From NCBI GenBank assembly GCA_938028745.1, contig CALIZL010000020.1, positions 62,001 through 126,000 on the forward strand: a stretch of 64,000 nt of DNA, read 5' to 3'. Under the pieces are notes generated by a model. That model worked only from the letters and a program-made list of their open reading frames with translations, ran no database searches and was not told the DNA's origin. Each line of letters opens with the position of its first letter. Positions within the stretch are counted from its first letter, which is position 1. Positions 28,042-37,660 of this stretch are shown here, one piece after another. Origin of the DNA: an uncultured Prevotella sp. Lineage in GTDB: Bacteria; Bacteroidota; Bacteroidia; Bacteroidales; Bacteroidaceae. The position numbers and the translations under genes are program-made.

Positions 28042-29754
28042 TCAGCGTTTTTTAGTGAACATTCCCAAACGATGCCCCACCCCCTTATTGTTAAGGGCAC
28101 GCAACACGTATACCCCATTGGCTATGCCGCGCACATCAAGCTTATCGTTAACCGAAGAAAGCGTTGCAACGTGTTGACCTTGCAAGGTTTCAACAGCCCA
28201 AACACGTCCCCACAAAGCATCGGCCGACTTGGGCCGCAACACCTTTCCATCACTGTAAGGCAGCATTTTAAGTTCGCTTCTGCTGCCGCCTGCCGCCTTT
28301 CGTGTTTGCAAAGGTTGGCTTTCGTTGCCATATCTGTCCATCGTTGTTATGGCAAAATACATTTGTGCGTTTCGCGGACTAACCTCAATGCTGTTCTTTG
28401 CATAGCGCATGGCTATGAGATTGCGACCATCGGTAACGTCAACAGGATAAGACGAGCTGGCATACACATTATATAATATATATGGCGAGTTGTTGGTGCT
28501 ACGGCCACCACGCCAACTAACAATAACTTTTCCGTTTTCTTCGCTCGTGTTTAAGTCCGTTGGAGGCGATGGTAGCTTTCTGTTTTCCCATGTCAGAGCA
28601 GGCGGCAGGGCTAAAGTTGGCGTAAAAACTTGTTGAGCATAGGTGTATATGCCCTTCAAGTTATCGGTAAAGAACTTACTTCTGAAATAGGCATGCCCCA
28701 TGCCATACTGCCTAGACACTTGCATTTCGCGCGTTATGATGTCGAGCGACCAGTTCTTTTCGCTGGGCGACATAAAGTAAATACCCAGGCCAGGCACCAC
28801 CATTCGCCCATAACTCTGTTCTGCCCAGTCGATAGCAAAAGGGAAAAAATTATTGCCTTGGAAGTACATCATGGGGAAAAGGGCATCCATTAGCCCATCG
28901 CGCAACCAGCCTTGCGCATCTTGGCAAACCTTGGTGTATGCGTTCCAGCCATTACTTGCAAAACGGCTAAGGTCGTTAAACTTGCCAATAGGCGAACAGC
29001 TATACTTTACCCAAGGCTTATTGGCCTTTACTTTCTCGCCAATGGCACGCACAATGGCCGTAATGTTTCGCCTTGCAGCATCGTGCGAAATGTTTATTTT
29101 CCACGTTTCGGGATAACGAATATAGTCTAGATGTAAGCCGTCAATATCGTAGCGGTCGGATATTTCTTTGCAGATGTTGGCCAAATAAGTGGCTGTTGTT
29201 GGGTTTTCAGGGTCCATATAGCCCTCTTCGCCAATCCGTTTTATCAGGTGCGGATATTTGTTTCTCAGCGTTTTGCAACCCAGTGCGTTCCACTTTCCCA
29301 CGGGAATAGTCACCACCCAAGCGTGCAACTCCATCCCTCGTTTATGGCATTCGTCTATGGCAAAGGCCAAAGGGTCGTAGCCTGGCGACCTTCCTGGTAC
29401 ACCAGAGAGGCATCCATCCCATGGTTCGAGCAGCGAAGGATAGACTACCGTTCCGCGAATGCGTGTCTGAAACAAAACGGTATTGATGCCTGCGCGTTGA
29501 AGTTTGTCCAAAATATCACGCAATTCTTGCTTTTGTCTGCTTGCCGCCAAGTCGTTTTGAGCATACGAACGCGGCCAATCCAAACCGCCAATGGTGGTGA
29601 GCCACACCGCTCTAACCTCGCGTTTAGGCAGTTTCCACCCGTTAAGTGCATTGGGTTTTGAAAACGAAAACTTCTGTGCGGGGAGCGTTGTCGCGACAAA
29701 AAACGCGAGAAACAACAGCAAAAATCGACGTAAAAGTAAGGATTGCTTTATCAT
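28042..29754 (-). CDS. GHL10 (DUF187) glycoside-hydrolase-like lipoprotein-free secreted protein
   Basis: A 570-residue secreted protein with a signal peptide (MIKQSLLLRRFLLLFLAFFV, then TTLPAQ). The TIM-barrel-like GHL10 domain (about residues 40-375) begins with REVRAVWLTTIGGLDWPRSY and includes INTVLFQTRIRG and the loop IDGLHLDYIRYPE, which has the acidic residues typical of the family. These proteins are thought to act on peptidoglycan-derived or other glycans, but activities are poorly defined. An FN3-like domain follows (about 390-480). The last 60 residues, ending KLDVRGIANGVYVLRAL and a basic tail, resemble a type IX secretion sorting domain. Confidence 0.82.
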   Translation of the reverse strand: MIKQSLLLRRFLLLFLAFFVATTLPAQKFSFSKPNALNGWKLPKREVRAVWLTTIGGLDWPRSYAQNDLAASRQKQELRDILDKLQRAGINTVLFQTRIRGTVVYPSLLEPWDGCLSGVPGRSPGYDPLAFAIDECHKRGMELHAWVVTIPVGKWNALGCKTLRNKYPHLIKRIGEEGYMDPENPTTATYLANICKEISDRYDIDGLHLDYIRYPETWKINISHDAARRNITAIVRAIGEKVKANKPWVKYSCSPIGKFNDLSRFASNGWNAYTKVCQDAQGWLRDGLMDALFPMMYFQGNNFFPFAIDWAEQSYGRMVVPGLGIYFMSPSEKNWSLDIITREMQVSRQYGMGHAYFRSKFFTDNLKGIYTYAQQVFTPTLALPPALTWENRKLPSPPTDLNTSEENGKVIVSWRGGRSTNNSPYILYNVYASSSYPVDVTDGRNLIAMRYAKNSIEVSPRNAQMYFAITTMDRYGNESQPLQTRKAAGGSRSELKMLPYSDGKVLRPKSADALWGRVWAVETLQGQHVATLSSVNDKLDVRGIANGVYVLRALNNKGVGHRLGMFTKKR

Positions 29755-29886
29755 CAGAATATCTCTCTTCTATTTGTTTGTGCCTTGTATTGTTGTTTAG
29801 GCCTTCCACATGCAAGCGCAAGGAGGCCTAAAAATATAATGAATGCAAAGATAAGTATATTTCTCGCATTTGTCGAATAATTTATT

Positions 29887-29894
29887 TACTTTTG
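29887..29894 (+). promoter_or_regulatory. -7 element (TACTTTTG) upstream of the small barrel gene
   Basis: TACTTTTG on the plus strand, about 120 bp before the ATG at 30016. A minus-strand TATCTTTG (29846-29853) in the same gap probably serves the GHL10 gene, so the region carries divergent promoters. Confidence 0.5.
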
Positions 29895-30015
29895 CAGTTA
29901 ATGTGACTTAAAGCCTGTTTAAGGCGTTTTTTTGTGGCATAGTGCCAACCGTTAGCAGGACAACAGTTGCAGAAAGAGAATTATCAAAATTGAATTAAAG
30001 ATTAATCCCGTAGAA

Positions 30016-30504
30016 ATGAAAAAGAAATTAGGTTTGCTTTTCGTGTCGTTGATGCTTACGCTCACGGCAAGCGCACAATTTGAAGAGGAAAAAGTGTATG
30101 TGGCAGGTTCGCTTTCGGGGCTGGACATCAACTACAACGGCAACAATAAGTTTAGTTTCGGCGTGCAAGCTAAGGCCGGTTATTTCTTTGAAGACGACTG
30201 GATGGTGTTAGGACAGTTCGCTTACAACCACTATGGTAATGAAACCGTGCCCGATTATATTTCTGTTGGGGCTGGACTAAGATATTATATTGAACAAAAC
30301 GGCCTGTTTGTTGGAGCCAACGCAAGCCTTGTACACACTTACCACAACTATAACGACATCATGCCAGGGTTTGAGTTGGGCTACGCATTCTTCGTTAGTC
30401 GCACTGTTACTATCGAACCTTCGCTGTACTACAACCAATCGTTTAAAAGCCATTCCAAGTACTCAACGGTTGGCCTCAGAATTGGTGTAGGTATTTATAT
30501 TTAA
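30016..30504 (+). CDS. Small outer-membrane beta-barrel protein
   Basis: A 162-residue protein with a clear signal peptide (MKKKLGLLFVSLMLTLTASA-QF). The mature part is made of alternating aromatic and glycine-rich strands, for example FSFGVQAKAGYFFEDDWMVL, DYISVGAGLRYYI and LFVGANASLV, and ends in a strand GLRIGVGIYI. This is the pattern of an eight-stranded OmpA/OmpX-like barrel of Bacteroidetes. No peptidoglycan-binding domain is attached. It appears to be a single gene with a strong hairpin 150 bp downstream. Confidence 0.83.
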   Translation: MKKKLGLLFVSLMLTLTASAQFEEEKVYVAGSLSGLDINYNGNNKFSFGVQAKAGYFFEDDWMVLGQFAYNHYGNETVPDYISVGAGLRYYIEQNGLFVGANASLVHTYHNYNDIMPGFELGYAFFVSRTVTIEPSLYYNQSFKSHSKYSTVGLRIGVGIYI

Positions 30505-30655
30505 CCTTCTGTTAGTCAGAAAGGAATAAGAACCTTTACAGATATAAACAAGTGTAGGCTGGCTTAGGGACAAATACTCCACTGTGTTATAAACATTCCT
30601 TGTGGATATTAAGGTGTTGTCCTCTGCTATGTCCAAGCTTGTTTCATTCCTCAAA

Positions 30656-30713
30656 GTGGCTCGCATGTGGATGTTTTTTGTCCATCGCATGCGAGCCACA
30701 TCAATAACTTTTT
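30656..30713 (+). terminator. Strong hairpin with T-run downstream of small barrel gene
   Basis: GTGGCTCGCATG (30656-30667) pairs perfectly with CATGCGAGCCAC (30688-30699). The loop itself contains GGATG...CCATC and a T6 run, and ACTTTTTC follows at 30707-30713. The remaining gap (30505-30964) contains a TAAATTTG -7 element at 30770-30777 and no gene. Confidence 0.7.
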
Positions 30714-30964
30714 CGTTGTGCCATTTAGTTAAATATTGAATATTGGCGGCGCATCCATCTATTTTTTTGTAAATTTGTATGTTGAAAATGTGGGCAAACA
30801 AGCGGAAAACATAGAAGTTGTACAACCTTGTTAAGTCTGCCAACACCACATTCACTCAATAAAGATAACGGCAAATGGTGCAAACCATCAGCAATATGGG
30901 CCGCCAACAACGCAAACAGCAATTATATTCATCCACAACGAGGTAAGTAATAAAGTTTATTATA

Positions 30965-31618
30965 ATGAAAAGGAAACTATTTTTAGCACTACTCTTCGTT
31001 CCCGTTTTCACGTTCGCACAAAACGATTGGGAACGTCCACAAAGTAAGGAACAAAACAAATCTACACAAACAAAAATCAAAAAAGAAAGCGCAACCACCA
31101 CCGAACAAGCCAAATACCTAGAAGGCGCGGTGCCAACCGTAGACGGCAAGGTGGTGTTTGATTACGAACTAGACCTCCCTGGCAAAAGTGCACAAGAGAT
31201 TTACGACGCGACCTATGCGGCGATTGAAGACTTAACCAAGGGCGAAAATCAATTCCCCGAAAGTTCGATTGCACTGGTTAACAAGAAAGAACATATCATT
31301 GCGGCACGATTTAAAGAGTGGTTGGTGTTTCAAAGCACTTTTCTTTCGCTAGACAGAACAGTGTTTAACTACACGCTCATTGCCAAATGTTCAGACGGAA
31401 AGCTTAACCTAACCCTCTCGCGCATTAGCTATGCCTATGAGATGAACCGTGGTGAAGGCAGCGGAGTGGAGGCTACAGCCGAGAAATGGATTACAGACCA
31501 ATATGGATTAAACAAGGCTAAGACCAAGCTTAGCAAGATGTCGGGCAAGTTTAGGCGCAAGACCATCGACCGCAAAGACGAGGTCTTTGAAACCATTAAA
31601 CAGCGATTGAGGCAATAA
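30965..31618 (+). CDS. DUF4468 domain-containing exported protein
   Basis: A 217-residue protein with a signal peptide (MKRKLFLALLFVPVFTFAQ). The domain with a TBP-like fold, seen in DUF4468 proteins, covers about residues 65-170: VVFDYELDLPGKSAQEIYDA, then AARFKEWLVFQSTFLSLDR, then LNLTLSRISYAYE. The C-terminus is basic and helical. The family is restricted mostly to Bacteroidetes and its function is unknown. It begins a plus-strand run with a small membrane protein and a putative porin, suggesting an envelope role. Confidence 0.83.
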   Translation: MKRKLFLALLFVPVFTFAQNDWERPQSKEQNKSTQTKIKKESATTTEQAKYLEGAVPTVDGKVVFDYELDLPGKSAQEIYDATYAAIEDLTKGENQFPESSIALVNKKEHIIAARFKEWLVFQSTFLSLDRTVFNYTLIAKCSDGKLNLTLSRISYAYEMNRGEGSGVEATAEKWITDQYGLNKAKTKLSKMSGKFRRKTIDRKDEVFETIKQRLRQ

Positions 31619-31683
31619 GACACCGTGCCGACCACGCCAATTCCACATTTCAAGAGAAAAATAGCAACACAAATAGCATTTGT

Positions 31684-31899
31684 ATGGAAACGCAATATCC
31701 ACAAAGAAGACATAGAAGACCAGACAAGGAGCAAGACCAATTCTTGCCCATAAGGAACATACTGAACATTATCTTCATTATCGGCGCCATTATTGGCGTA
31801 TCCGTATATTTCTTATCAGACACCACCGTAGGCACGTTTATCGTGCTGGGGTCGATGGTTTTCAAGATTGCCGAAACAATACTTCGCTTTATTCGTTAG
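31684..31899 (+). CDS. Small two-helix membrane protein
   Basis: A 71-residue protein with a charged N-terminus (METQYPQRRHRRPDKEQDQ) and two hydrophobic helices (about residues 25-45 and 49-67), with SDTTVGTFIVLGSMVFKIAE in the second half. It starts 65 bp after the DUF4468 gene. Its TAG stop is immediately followed by the ATG of the putative porin, so the three genes probably form one transcript with translational coupling of the last two. No family recognised. Confidence 0.72.
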   Translation: METQYPQRRHRRPDKEQDQFLPIRNILNIIFIIGAIIGVSVYFLSDTTVGTFIVLGSMVFKIAETILRFIR

Positions 31900-34197
31900 A
31901 TGAACAGGTTATTCATGCTGGCCGCAATGCTGTCGTTGGCACTGTCGTCGGCACTTGCACAAGACGATTTCACCCGCTTGGATGAGGATGGAAACTTCTC
32001 AACAGGCAAAAAGGAGAATAGGAAAGACTCGCTGGGTTCTAACAAGGAGATACCCGTGGGGCTGAAAGTGTGGACCGTAGACCCGCGCTTTGGCGACCGC
32101 ATTGCGGCGCAACCCGACACCCTCTCGCACATGTTTATGAACAAAGCCTTTACTTATGGCATGCGAGGTGAGTACAATATGCTGGGCAACTTGTCGTCGC
32201 CCAGACTCAATCGCGTGTTCGTAAACAGGTCGGCTGATGGTCAGTTTATCTTTACTGAGCCTTATAGCTACTTCATTGTGCCTGCCGACAAGTTCCTTTT
32301 CACCAATACGCTGTCGCCCATAACCAATCTCAGCTATTTCAGTTGCGGCGATAAGACAGACGGCGAAGACCATTTCACGGCTTTATTTGGCGTGAATGCC
32401 GGCAAACGTGTGGGCGTTGGTTTCAAGTTCGACTACAACTATGGGCGCGGTTTCTACCAAAACCAAAGTACGGCCATGTTTAATTACACCATGTATGGGT
32501 CGTACATCGGCGACAGATACCAAGCGCATCTGTTGTTTTCTACCAACCATCAAAAGGCTAGCGAGAACGGGGGAATAACCAACGACAACTACATTACCCA
32601 TCCAGAAACGTTCAGCGAGAACTTCACCACGAGCGAAATCCCTACCGTCTTAACCAAGAACTGGAACAGGAACGATAATCTTAGCATTTTTTTCAGCCAT
32701 CGTTACAACATCGGCTTTAACCGAAAAGTACCCATGACCAAAGAAGAAATTGCTGCCAAGAAGTTCGCGATGGAGGCTAAGAAAGACAAGAAACAACGCG
32801 AAAAGAAACAAAACAGCCGTACAAGTAAGGCCGGCGACAACGCAACCGACAACAAAGAGTACGGCGGTCGCCCCGACAATGCAAAAATTGCAGGCGTAGA
32901 GCCAGAAGATTCGGCACGCTCTACGCGCCGCATTACCGTTAGTAGCAAGGCACAAGCAGACAGCTTGATGGCACAAAACGAGCAGCCAAAGAAAGATACT
33001 TCGTGGCTGAAAAACGAGTATGTTCCCGTTACGAGTTTCATACATACGCTTAAATTCGAAAACTACAAGCGCATTTACGAGGCTCACCAAACGCCAACCA
33101 ACTACTATGCCAACACTTATTTTAACGCTGGCAAGCTAACAGGCGACTCTATTTTCGACGAAACACGCCACCATAGGCTACAAAACACGTTGGCCCTTGC
33201 CTTGCTCGAAGGGTTTAACAAATGGGCTAAGGCAGGCATAAAGGCATTTATAAGCAGCGACATACGCCACTACGAATTGCCCAACACGCAAGGAAGGCTA
33301 GAAAGTTTTAATGAACAAACCATGAGTTTTGGCGGACAATTGTCCAAGACGCAAGGCAAAACCTTGCACTATGGCGTTACGGCAGAGACGTGGTTCTTGG
33401 GCAAAGATGCAGGCCAACTGAAAGTAGACGCCTCGGCAGACCTTAATTTCCCTTTGTTCGGAGATACAGTCAGCCTCGCTGCAAACGCTTTTTTCCATCG
33501 AATTAACCCAGGTTTCTACTTCCGTCACTTCCAATCGCGCCACTTCTGGTGGGAGAACAACAACTTATCTATGACCATACACTCGCGCCTGCAAGCCACA
33601 TTAAGTTCTCAAAAGACGCGAACCAAACTGCGTTTTGCCGTAGACGAGTTGAAGAACCACACGTATTTTGCACAGAACTACACCATAAACAGCGACTTTA
33701 CACGCACGGGCAACACTGTAAACGTTGAGCAAAGCAGTGCAGCGATAAACCTGCTAACGGCCGAATTGGCACAAGATGTCACCCTCGGACCCCTCAATTG
33801 GGAGAGTGTAGTAACGTGGCAGCGCACCAGTCATCCCGACGTTCTGCCCCTACCCTCTCTCAATATCTACACCAATCTGTACCTGCGGTTTAAGATAGCA
33901 CGCGTGTTAAAGTGCGACTTCGGAGCCGACATGCGATACTTTACTGCCTATAACGCACCCGATTATAGTCCTGCGCTGGGGCAATTTACCGTTCAAGCCC
34001 AAGCCGACAAGGTGAAAATTGGCAACTATCCGCTTGTTAATGTGTACGCCAACTTCCATCTTAAACAAGCCCGTTTCTTCATTTTGATGAGCCACATCAA
34101 TGCGGGCAGCGGTAACAAGAAATACTTCTTCGCCCCCCACTATCCACTTAACGACCGCATGTTGTACTTCGGACTAAGCTGGAACTTCTTTAACTAA
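31900..34197 (+). CDS. Putative porin (Porin_10-like)
   Basis: A 765-residue outer-membrane protein with a signal peptide (MNRLFMLAAMLSLALSSALA). The barrel is tyrosine-, asparagine- and glycine-rich and ends in a terminal strand MLYFGLSWNFFN with an aromatic final pair, as needed for outer-membrane insertion. A charged low-complexity segment (about residues 285-365, KKDKKQREKKQN and neighbours) probably forms a large loop. The pattern matches the Bacteroidetes putative porin family. It directly abuts the upstream small membrane protein gene. The substrate is unknown. Confidence 0.8.
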   Translation: MNRLFMLAAMLSLALSSALAQDDFTRLDEDGNFSTGKKENRKDSLGSNKEIPVGLKVWTVDPRFGDRIAAQPDTLSHMFMNKAFTYGMRGEYNMLGNLSSPRLNRVFVNRSADGQFIFTEPYSYFIVPADKFLFTNTLSPITNLSYFSCGDKTDGEDHFTALFGVNAGKRVGVGFKFDYNYGRGFYQNQSTAMFNYTMYGSYIGDRYQAHLLFSTNHQKASENGGITNDNYITHPETFSENFTTSEIPTVLTKNWNRNDNLSIFFSHRYNIGFNRKVPMTKEEIAAKKFAMEAKKDKKQREKKQNSRTSKAGDNATDNKEYGGRPDNAKIAGVEPEDSARSTRRITVSSKAQADSLMAQNEQPKKDTSWLKNEYVPVTSFIHTLKFENYKRIYEAHQTPTNYYANTYFNAGKLTGDSIFDETRHHRLQNTLALALLEGFNKWAKAGIKAFISSDIRHYELPNTQGRLESFNEQTMSFGGQLSKTQGKTLHYGVTAETWFLGKDAGQLKVDASADLNFPLFGDTVSLAANAFFHRINPGFYFRHFQSRHFWWENNNLSMTIHSRLQATLSSQKTRTKLRFAVDELKNHTYFAQNYTINSDFTRTGNTVNVEQSSAAINLLTAELAQDVTLGPLNWESVVTWQRTSHPDVLPLPSLNIYTNLYLRFKIARVLKCDFGADMRYFTAYNAPDYSPALGQFTVQAQADKVKIGNYPLVNVYANFHLKQARFFILMSHINAGSGNKKYFFAPHYPLNDRMLYFGLSWNFFN

Positions 34198-34441
34198 GGC
34201 TTGTTAAATGATATGCCAGCCAACAAGGCAAGCTCGCCCAGAGAAGTGAATAGACAAAAAGGAACTGGCCGCAACCGCTCTTATCTTCGTAATAGATAGC
34301 GTGTTGCGGTCTTTTCGCTTTATTCCACCCATCAAACAACAGCCAACAAACGCCTTACCGCCACCCACTGCACTTACATTTAAAATTGCTATAAAGTGAA
34401 AGATACACCTAAAATCAATTGTTTTATTGAACATAAAGTTG

Positions 34442-34449
34442 TAACTTTG
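34442..34449 (+). promoter_or_regulatory. -7 element (TAACTTTG) of the tkt-rpiB operon
   Basis: TAACTTTG about 80 bp upstream of the tkt ATG. An ATTG box (34418-34421) lies 20 bp upstream of it. The 34198-34441 part of the gap shows nothing else I recognise. Confidence 0.6.
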
Positions 34450-34529
34450 TTTCCATATTCAGGAAGGAATGACTCATCCCGAAAGCAAAACACATATTAA
34501 CGAACATGTTTAACTAAAAACCACAATAC

Positions 34530-36548
34530 ATGAACGATAAGAAATTGATGAATTTGGCTGCGGACAACATACGCATTCTGGCAGCGTCAATGGTAGAAAA
34601 AGCTAAGTCTGGACACCCTGGCGGAGCGATGGGTGGTGCCGACTTCATTAATGTTCTCTTCTCAGAGTTCCTTGTTTACGACCCAGAAAACCCCTCATGG
34701 GAAGGTCGCGACCGCTTTTTCCTCGACCCAGGGCACATGTCGCCCATGCTATACTCGGCCTTGGCGCTGCAAGGAAAGTTTACGATTGAGGAGCTTCAGC
34801 AATTCCGTCAATGGGGTTCGCCCACTCCTGGACACCCCGAAAGGGATGTGCAACGTGGTATAGAGAACACTTCGGGACCGCTAGGACAAGGGCATGCCTA
34901 CGGTGCAGGTGCTGCTGTTGCCCAAAAATTCCTCGAAACGAAACTCTCGCACACCATGATGCAGCACACCATATATATATATATATCCGATGGTGGCATC
35001 CAAGAAGAGATTTCGCAAGGCGTTGGCCGATTGGCTGGTGCACTGGGACTAGACAATATCGTGATGTTTTACGATTCGAACGACATTCAATTGTCTACCG
35101 AATGCGGTGTGGTGACTTGCGAAAACACTGCCGCCAAATACGAATCGTGGGGTTGGAGGGTGATAACCATCGACGGAAACGATGCCGACGAGATACGTCA
35201 AGCACTGAACGAGGCCAAAGCCGAGAAAGAAAAACCCACACTTATCATTGGAAATACCGTGATGGGCAAAGGTGCATTGCGAGCAGATGGGTCTAGTTTC
35301 GAACACCACATCGGCACACATGGCGCACCACTCGGCGCAGAGGCCTACCAAAAAACCATCGTTAACCTAGGCGGAAACCCCAACGAGCCTTTCGTTGTGT
35401 ACCCCGAAGTGAAAGAACTCTATGCAAAACGCAATGAAGAACTAAGAGAGATTGTAGCCAAAAGACGCCAAGAAGAAAATGAATGGGCCAAAAACAACCC
35501 ACAACTAGCCGCACAAATGAAGGAGTGGTTCAGCGGAAACGCGCCGAAAGTGGATTGGAGCACGCTGACTCAAAAGACCGATGGCGCAACGCGTGTGGCC
35601 TCGGCTGCATGCTTGGGACTGTTGGCAGAGCAAGTTCCGAACATGGTTTGCTCGTCGGCCGACCTCTCTAACAGCGACCGCACAGACGGTTTCCTCAATA
35701 AAACGCGCGAAATGAAACGTGGCAACCTTTCGGGAGCCTTCCTCCAAGCTGGCGTAAGCGAACTTACCATGGCCTGCATGTGCATTGGCATGTATCTACA
35801 TGGGGGCGTGATACCTGCTTGTGGAACTTTCTTCGTATTCTCCGACTATATGAAACCTGCCATACGTATGGCTGCCCTCATGCGTGTTCCCATCAAGTTT
35901 ATTTGGACACACGATGCTTTCCGAGTCGGCGAAGACGGTCCTACGCACGAACCAGTTGAGCAAGAGGCACAAATCAGGTTGATGGAAAAGCTGAAAAACC
36001 ATTGCGGGGAAGACTCTGTTCGCGTTTTCCGCCCTGCCGACGTAAACGAAACAACCGTATGTTGGCAAATGGCAATGGAGAATATGAACACGCCAACGGC
36101 GCTTATTCTTTCGCGTCAGAACGTGAAGAACATACATCCCGAAACCAATTACGAACTTGCTCGCCGTGGCGCGTACGTTGTTGCAGGCAGCGACAGCCAA
36201 TTCGACGTTATACTCTTGGCCTCTGGCTCGGAGGTAGCAACATTGGAGGCTGGTGCCGAGCTACTAAGAAAAGACGGCGTGAAAGTACGTATCGTGAGTG
36301 TTCCTTCCGAAGGATTGTTCCGTCTGCAAAGCGCAGAATACCAAGAAGAAGTATTACCCACTGGTTCTAAGATATTCGGCTTAACAGCAGGGCTACCCGT
36401 AACGCTGCAAAGTCTTGTTGGTGCTAACGGAAAGGTTTATGGGCTAAACAGTTTCGGCTATTCCGCTCCGTTTAAGGTGCTAGACGAAAAGCTAGGTTTC
36501 ACAGCAGAGAATGTATATCATCAAGTTAAATCATTAATAAGAGAGTAG
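34530..36548 (+). CDS. tkt: Transketolase
   Basis: A 672-residue thiamine-diphosphate enzyme that moves two-carbon ketol units in the non-oxidative pentose phosphate pathway. N-terminal signature: AASMVEKAKSGHPGGAMGGA, then DPGHMSPMLYSAL. The cofactor segment ISDGGIQEEISQG replaces the usual GDG with SDG, which I believe is common in Bacteroidetes copies. The pyrimidine domain has TRVASAACLGLLAEQ and FIWTHDAFRVGEDGPTHEPV. A (AT)8 run at 34971-34986 encodes IYIYI next to the cofactor segment. RpiB follows after one base, so the operon supplies both enzymes handling ribose 5-phosphate. Confidence 0.95.
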   Translation: MNDKKLMNLAADNIRILAASMVEKAKSGHPGGAMGGADFINVLFSEFLVYDPENPSWEGRDRFFLDPGHMSPMLYSALALQGKFTIEELQQFRQWGSPTPGHPERDVQRGIENTSGPLGQGHAYGAGAAVAQKFLETKLSHTMMQHTIYIYISDGGIQEEISQGVGRLAGALGLDNIVMFYDSNDIQLSTECGVVTCENTAAKYESWGWRVITIDGNDADEIRQALNEAKAEKEKPTLIIGNTVMGKGALRADGSSFEHHIGTHGAPLGAEAYQKTIVNLGGNPNEPFVVYPEVKELYAKRNEELREIVAKRRQEENEWAKNNPQLAAQMKEWFSGNAPKVDWSTLTQKTDGATRVASAACLGLLAEQVPNMVCSSADLSNSDRTDGFLNKTREMKRGNLSGAFLQAGVSELTMACMCIGMYLHGGVIPACGTFFVFSDYMKPAIRMAALMRVPIKFIWTHDAFRVGEDGPTHEPVEQEAQIRLMEKLKNHCGEDSVRVFRPADVNETTVCWQMAMENMNTPTALILSRQNVKNIHPETNYELARRGAYVVAGSDSQFDVILLASGSEVATLEAGAELLRKDGVKVRIVSVPSEGLFRLQSAEYQEEVLPTGSKIFGLTAGLPVTLQSLVGANGKVYGLNSFGYSAPFKVLDEKLGFTAENVYHQVKSLIRE

Positions 36549-36549
36549 T

Positions 36550-36993
36550 ATGGAAATAAAAACTATTGGTATCGCTTGCGACCACGCAGGCTTCCCGCTC
36601 AAGCAATACGTTCTCCAATACTTGGAAGAGCATGGTTATCCGTACAAAGACTATGGCACATACAGTGACCAAAGCAGTGACTATCCCGACTTTGCCCACG
36701 CCTTGGCCGAAGGTATCGAAAGCGGTGAGGTTTATCCCGGCATTGGCATCTGCGGAAGCGGCGAGGGCATGGCCATGACCCTCAACAAACACCAAGGCGT
36801 AAGAGCTGGATTGGCTTGGATGCCAGAGATTGCGCAACTTATCCGCCAACACAACGACGCCAATGTGCTAGTTATGCCAGGTAGGTTTGTAGACAACAAA
36901 ACTGCAAAGAAAATTCTCGATGGTTTCTTCTCTGCCACTTTTGAGGGCGGACGACACCTCAATCGAGTGAAGAAAATTGCCATTAAAGAATAA
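36550..36993 (+). CDS. rpiB: Ribose-5-phosphate isomerase B
   Basis: A 147-residue RpiB/LacAB-type isomerase that converts ribulose 5-phosphate and ribose 5-phosphate. It shows the start IGIACDHAGFPLKQYV, the substrate loop SSDYPDFAHALAEGIESGE, and the catalytic region GIGICGSGEGMAMTLNKHQG with the cysteine. GRFVDNKTAKKIL and GGRHLNRVKKI come near the end. The position one base after tkt and the shared substrate support co-expression. An intrinsic terminator follows at 37100-37136. Confidence 0.94.
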   Translation: MEIKTIGIACDHAGFPLKQYVLQYLEEHGYPYKDYGTYSDQSSDYPDFAHALAEGIESGEVYPGIGICGSGEGMAMTLNKHQGVRAGLAWMPEIAQLIRQHNDANVLVMPGRFVDNKTAKKILDGFFSATFEGGRHLNRVKKIAIKE

Positions 36994-37099
36994 ATAGCAG
37001 TGGTTCAGTCTGTTTCCTCTTGGCAACAATTAAACTGAAACAACGCTAAGACAGAACAAGGTGGAAGTTGCATAAACTCTTCCACCTACTTCATTTTAT

Positions 37100-37136
37100 A
37101 AAAGGCTCACGGACTATCCGCGAGCCTTTTATTTTG
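37100..37136 (+). terminator. Intrinsic terminator of tkt-rpiB
   Basis: AAAAGGCTC (37100-37108) pairs with GAGCCTTTT (37122-37130), with ACGG/CCGC extending the stem, then ATTTTG. About 110 bp past the rpiB stop. Confidence 0.82.
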
Positions 37137-37289
37137 ATTATCAAACAGTGAAGTTTGTTTTAGATAAGTTTTAACTCCATAAAGCCGTCTTGACTTTTAA
37201 TACTTCCATAAATAGAGCGGAGTTTGTTATCTATGTAATGCCAACACAAGATAAACACTCCTCATCATGTACGATGTGCAGGAGAAATC

Positions 37290-37660
37290 AACTCACGGGC
37301 TTATAAACTCACGAAAAACCAACAACTCGCAAGTACGTCAACTAACAAACTCACCAACTCATAAACTTATCAACTCAAAAACTCATAAACTTATCAACTC
37401 AAATAACCATAAACTTATCAACCCAAAAACTCATAAACTTATCAACTCATAAACTTACAAACTTATCAACTCATAAACTTATCAACCCAAAAACTCATAA
37501 ACTTATCAACTCAAAAACTCATAAACTTATCAACTCAAATAACCATAAACTTATCAACTCATAAATTTACAAACTTATCAACTCATAAACTTATCAACTC
37601 AAAAACTCATAAACTTGTCAACTCAAAAACTTACAAACTCTTCAAATCATCAAATCATAA
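37290..37660 (-). repeat. Tandem array of 16-bp-type units (AACTCATAAACTTATC)
   Basis: About 370 bp of head-to-tail AACTCATAAACTTATC and AACTCAAAAACTCATA variants, strongly biased to A, C and T on this strand. Read as protein it gives repeated THKLINS, which I treat as accidental. Related arrays lie at 12036-12150, 47420-47635, 60378-60655 and in short form at 62565-62720. Confidence 0.88.

Noticed and set aside
37267..37452. Plus-strand frame encoding repeated THKLINS
   Set aside because: It begins with a transposase start fragment and then reads a DNA tandem array; the repeat is conserved at DNA level and in either orientation, not as protein.
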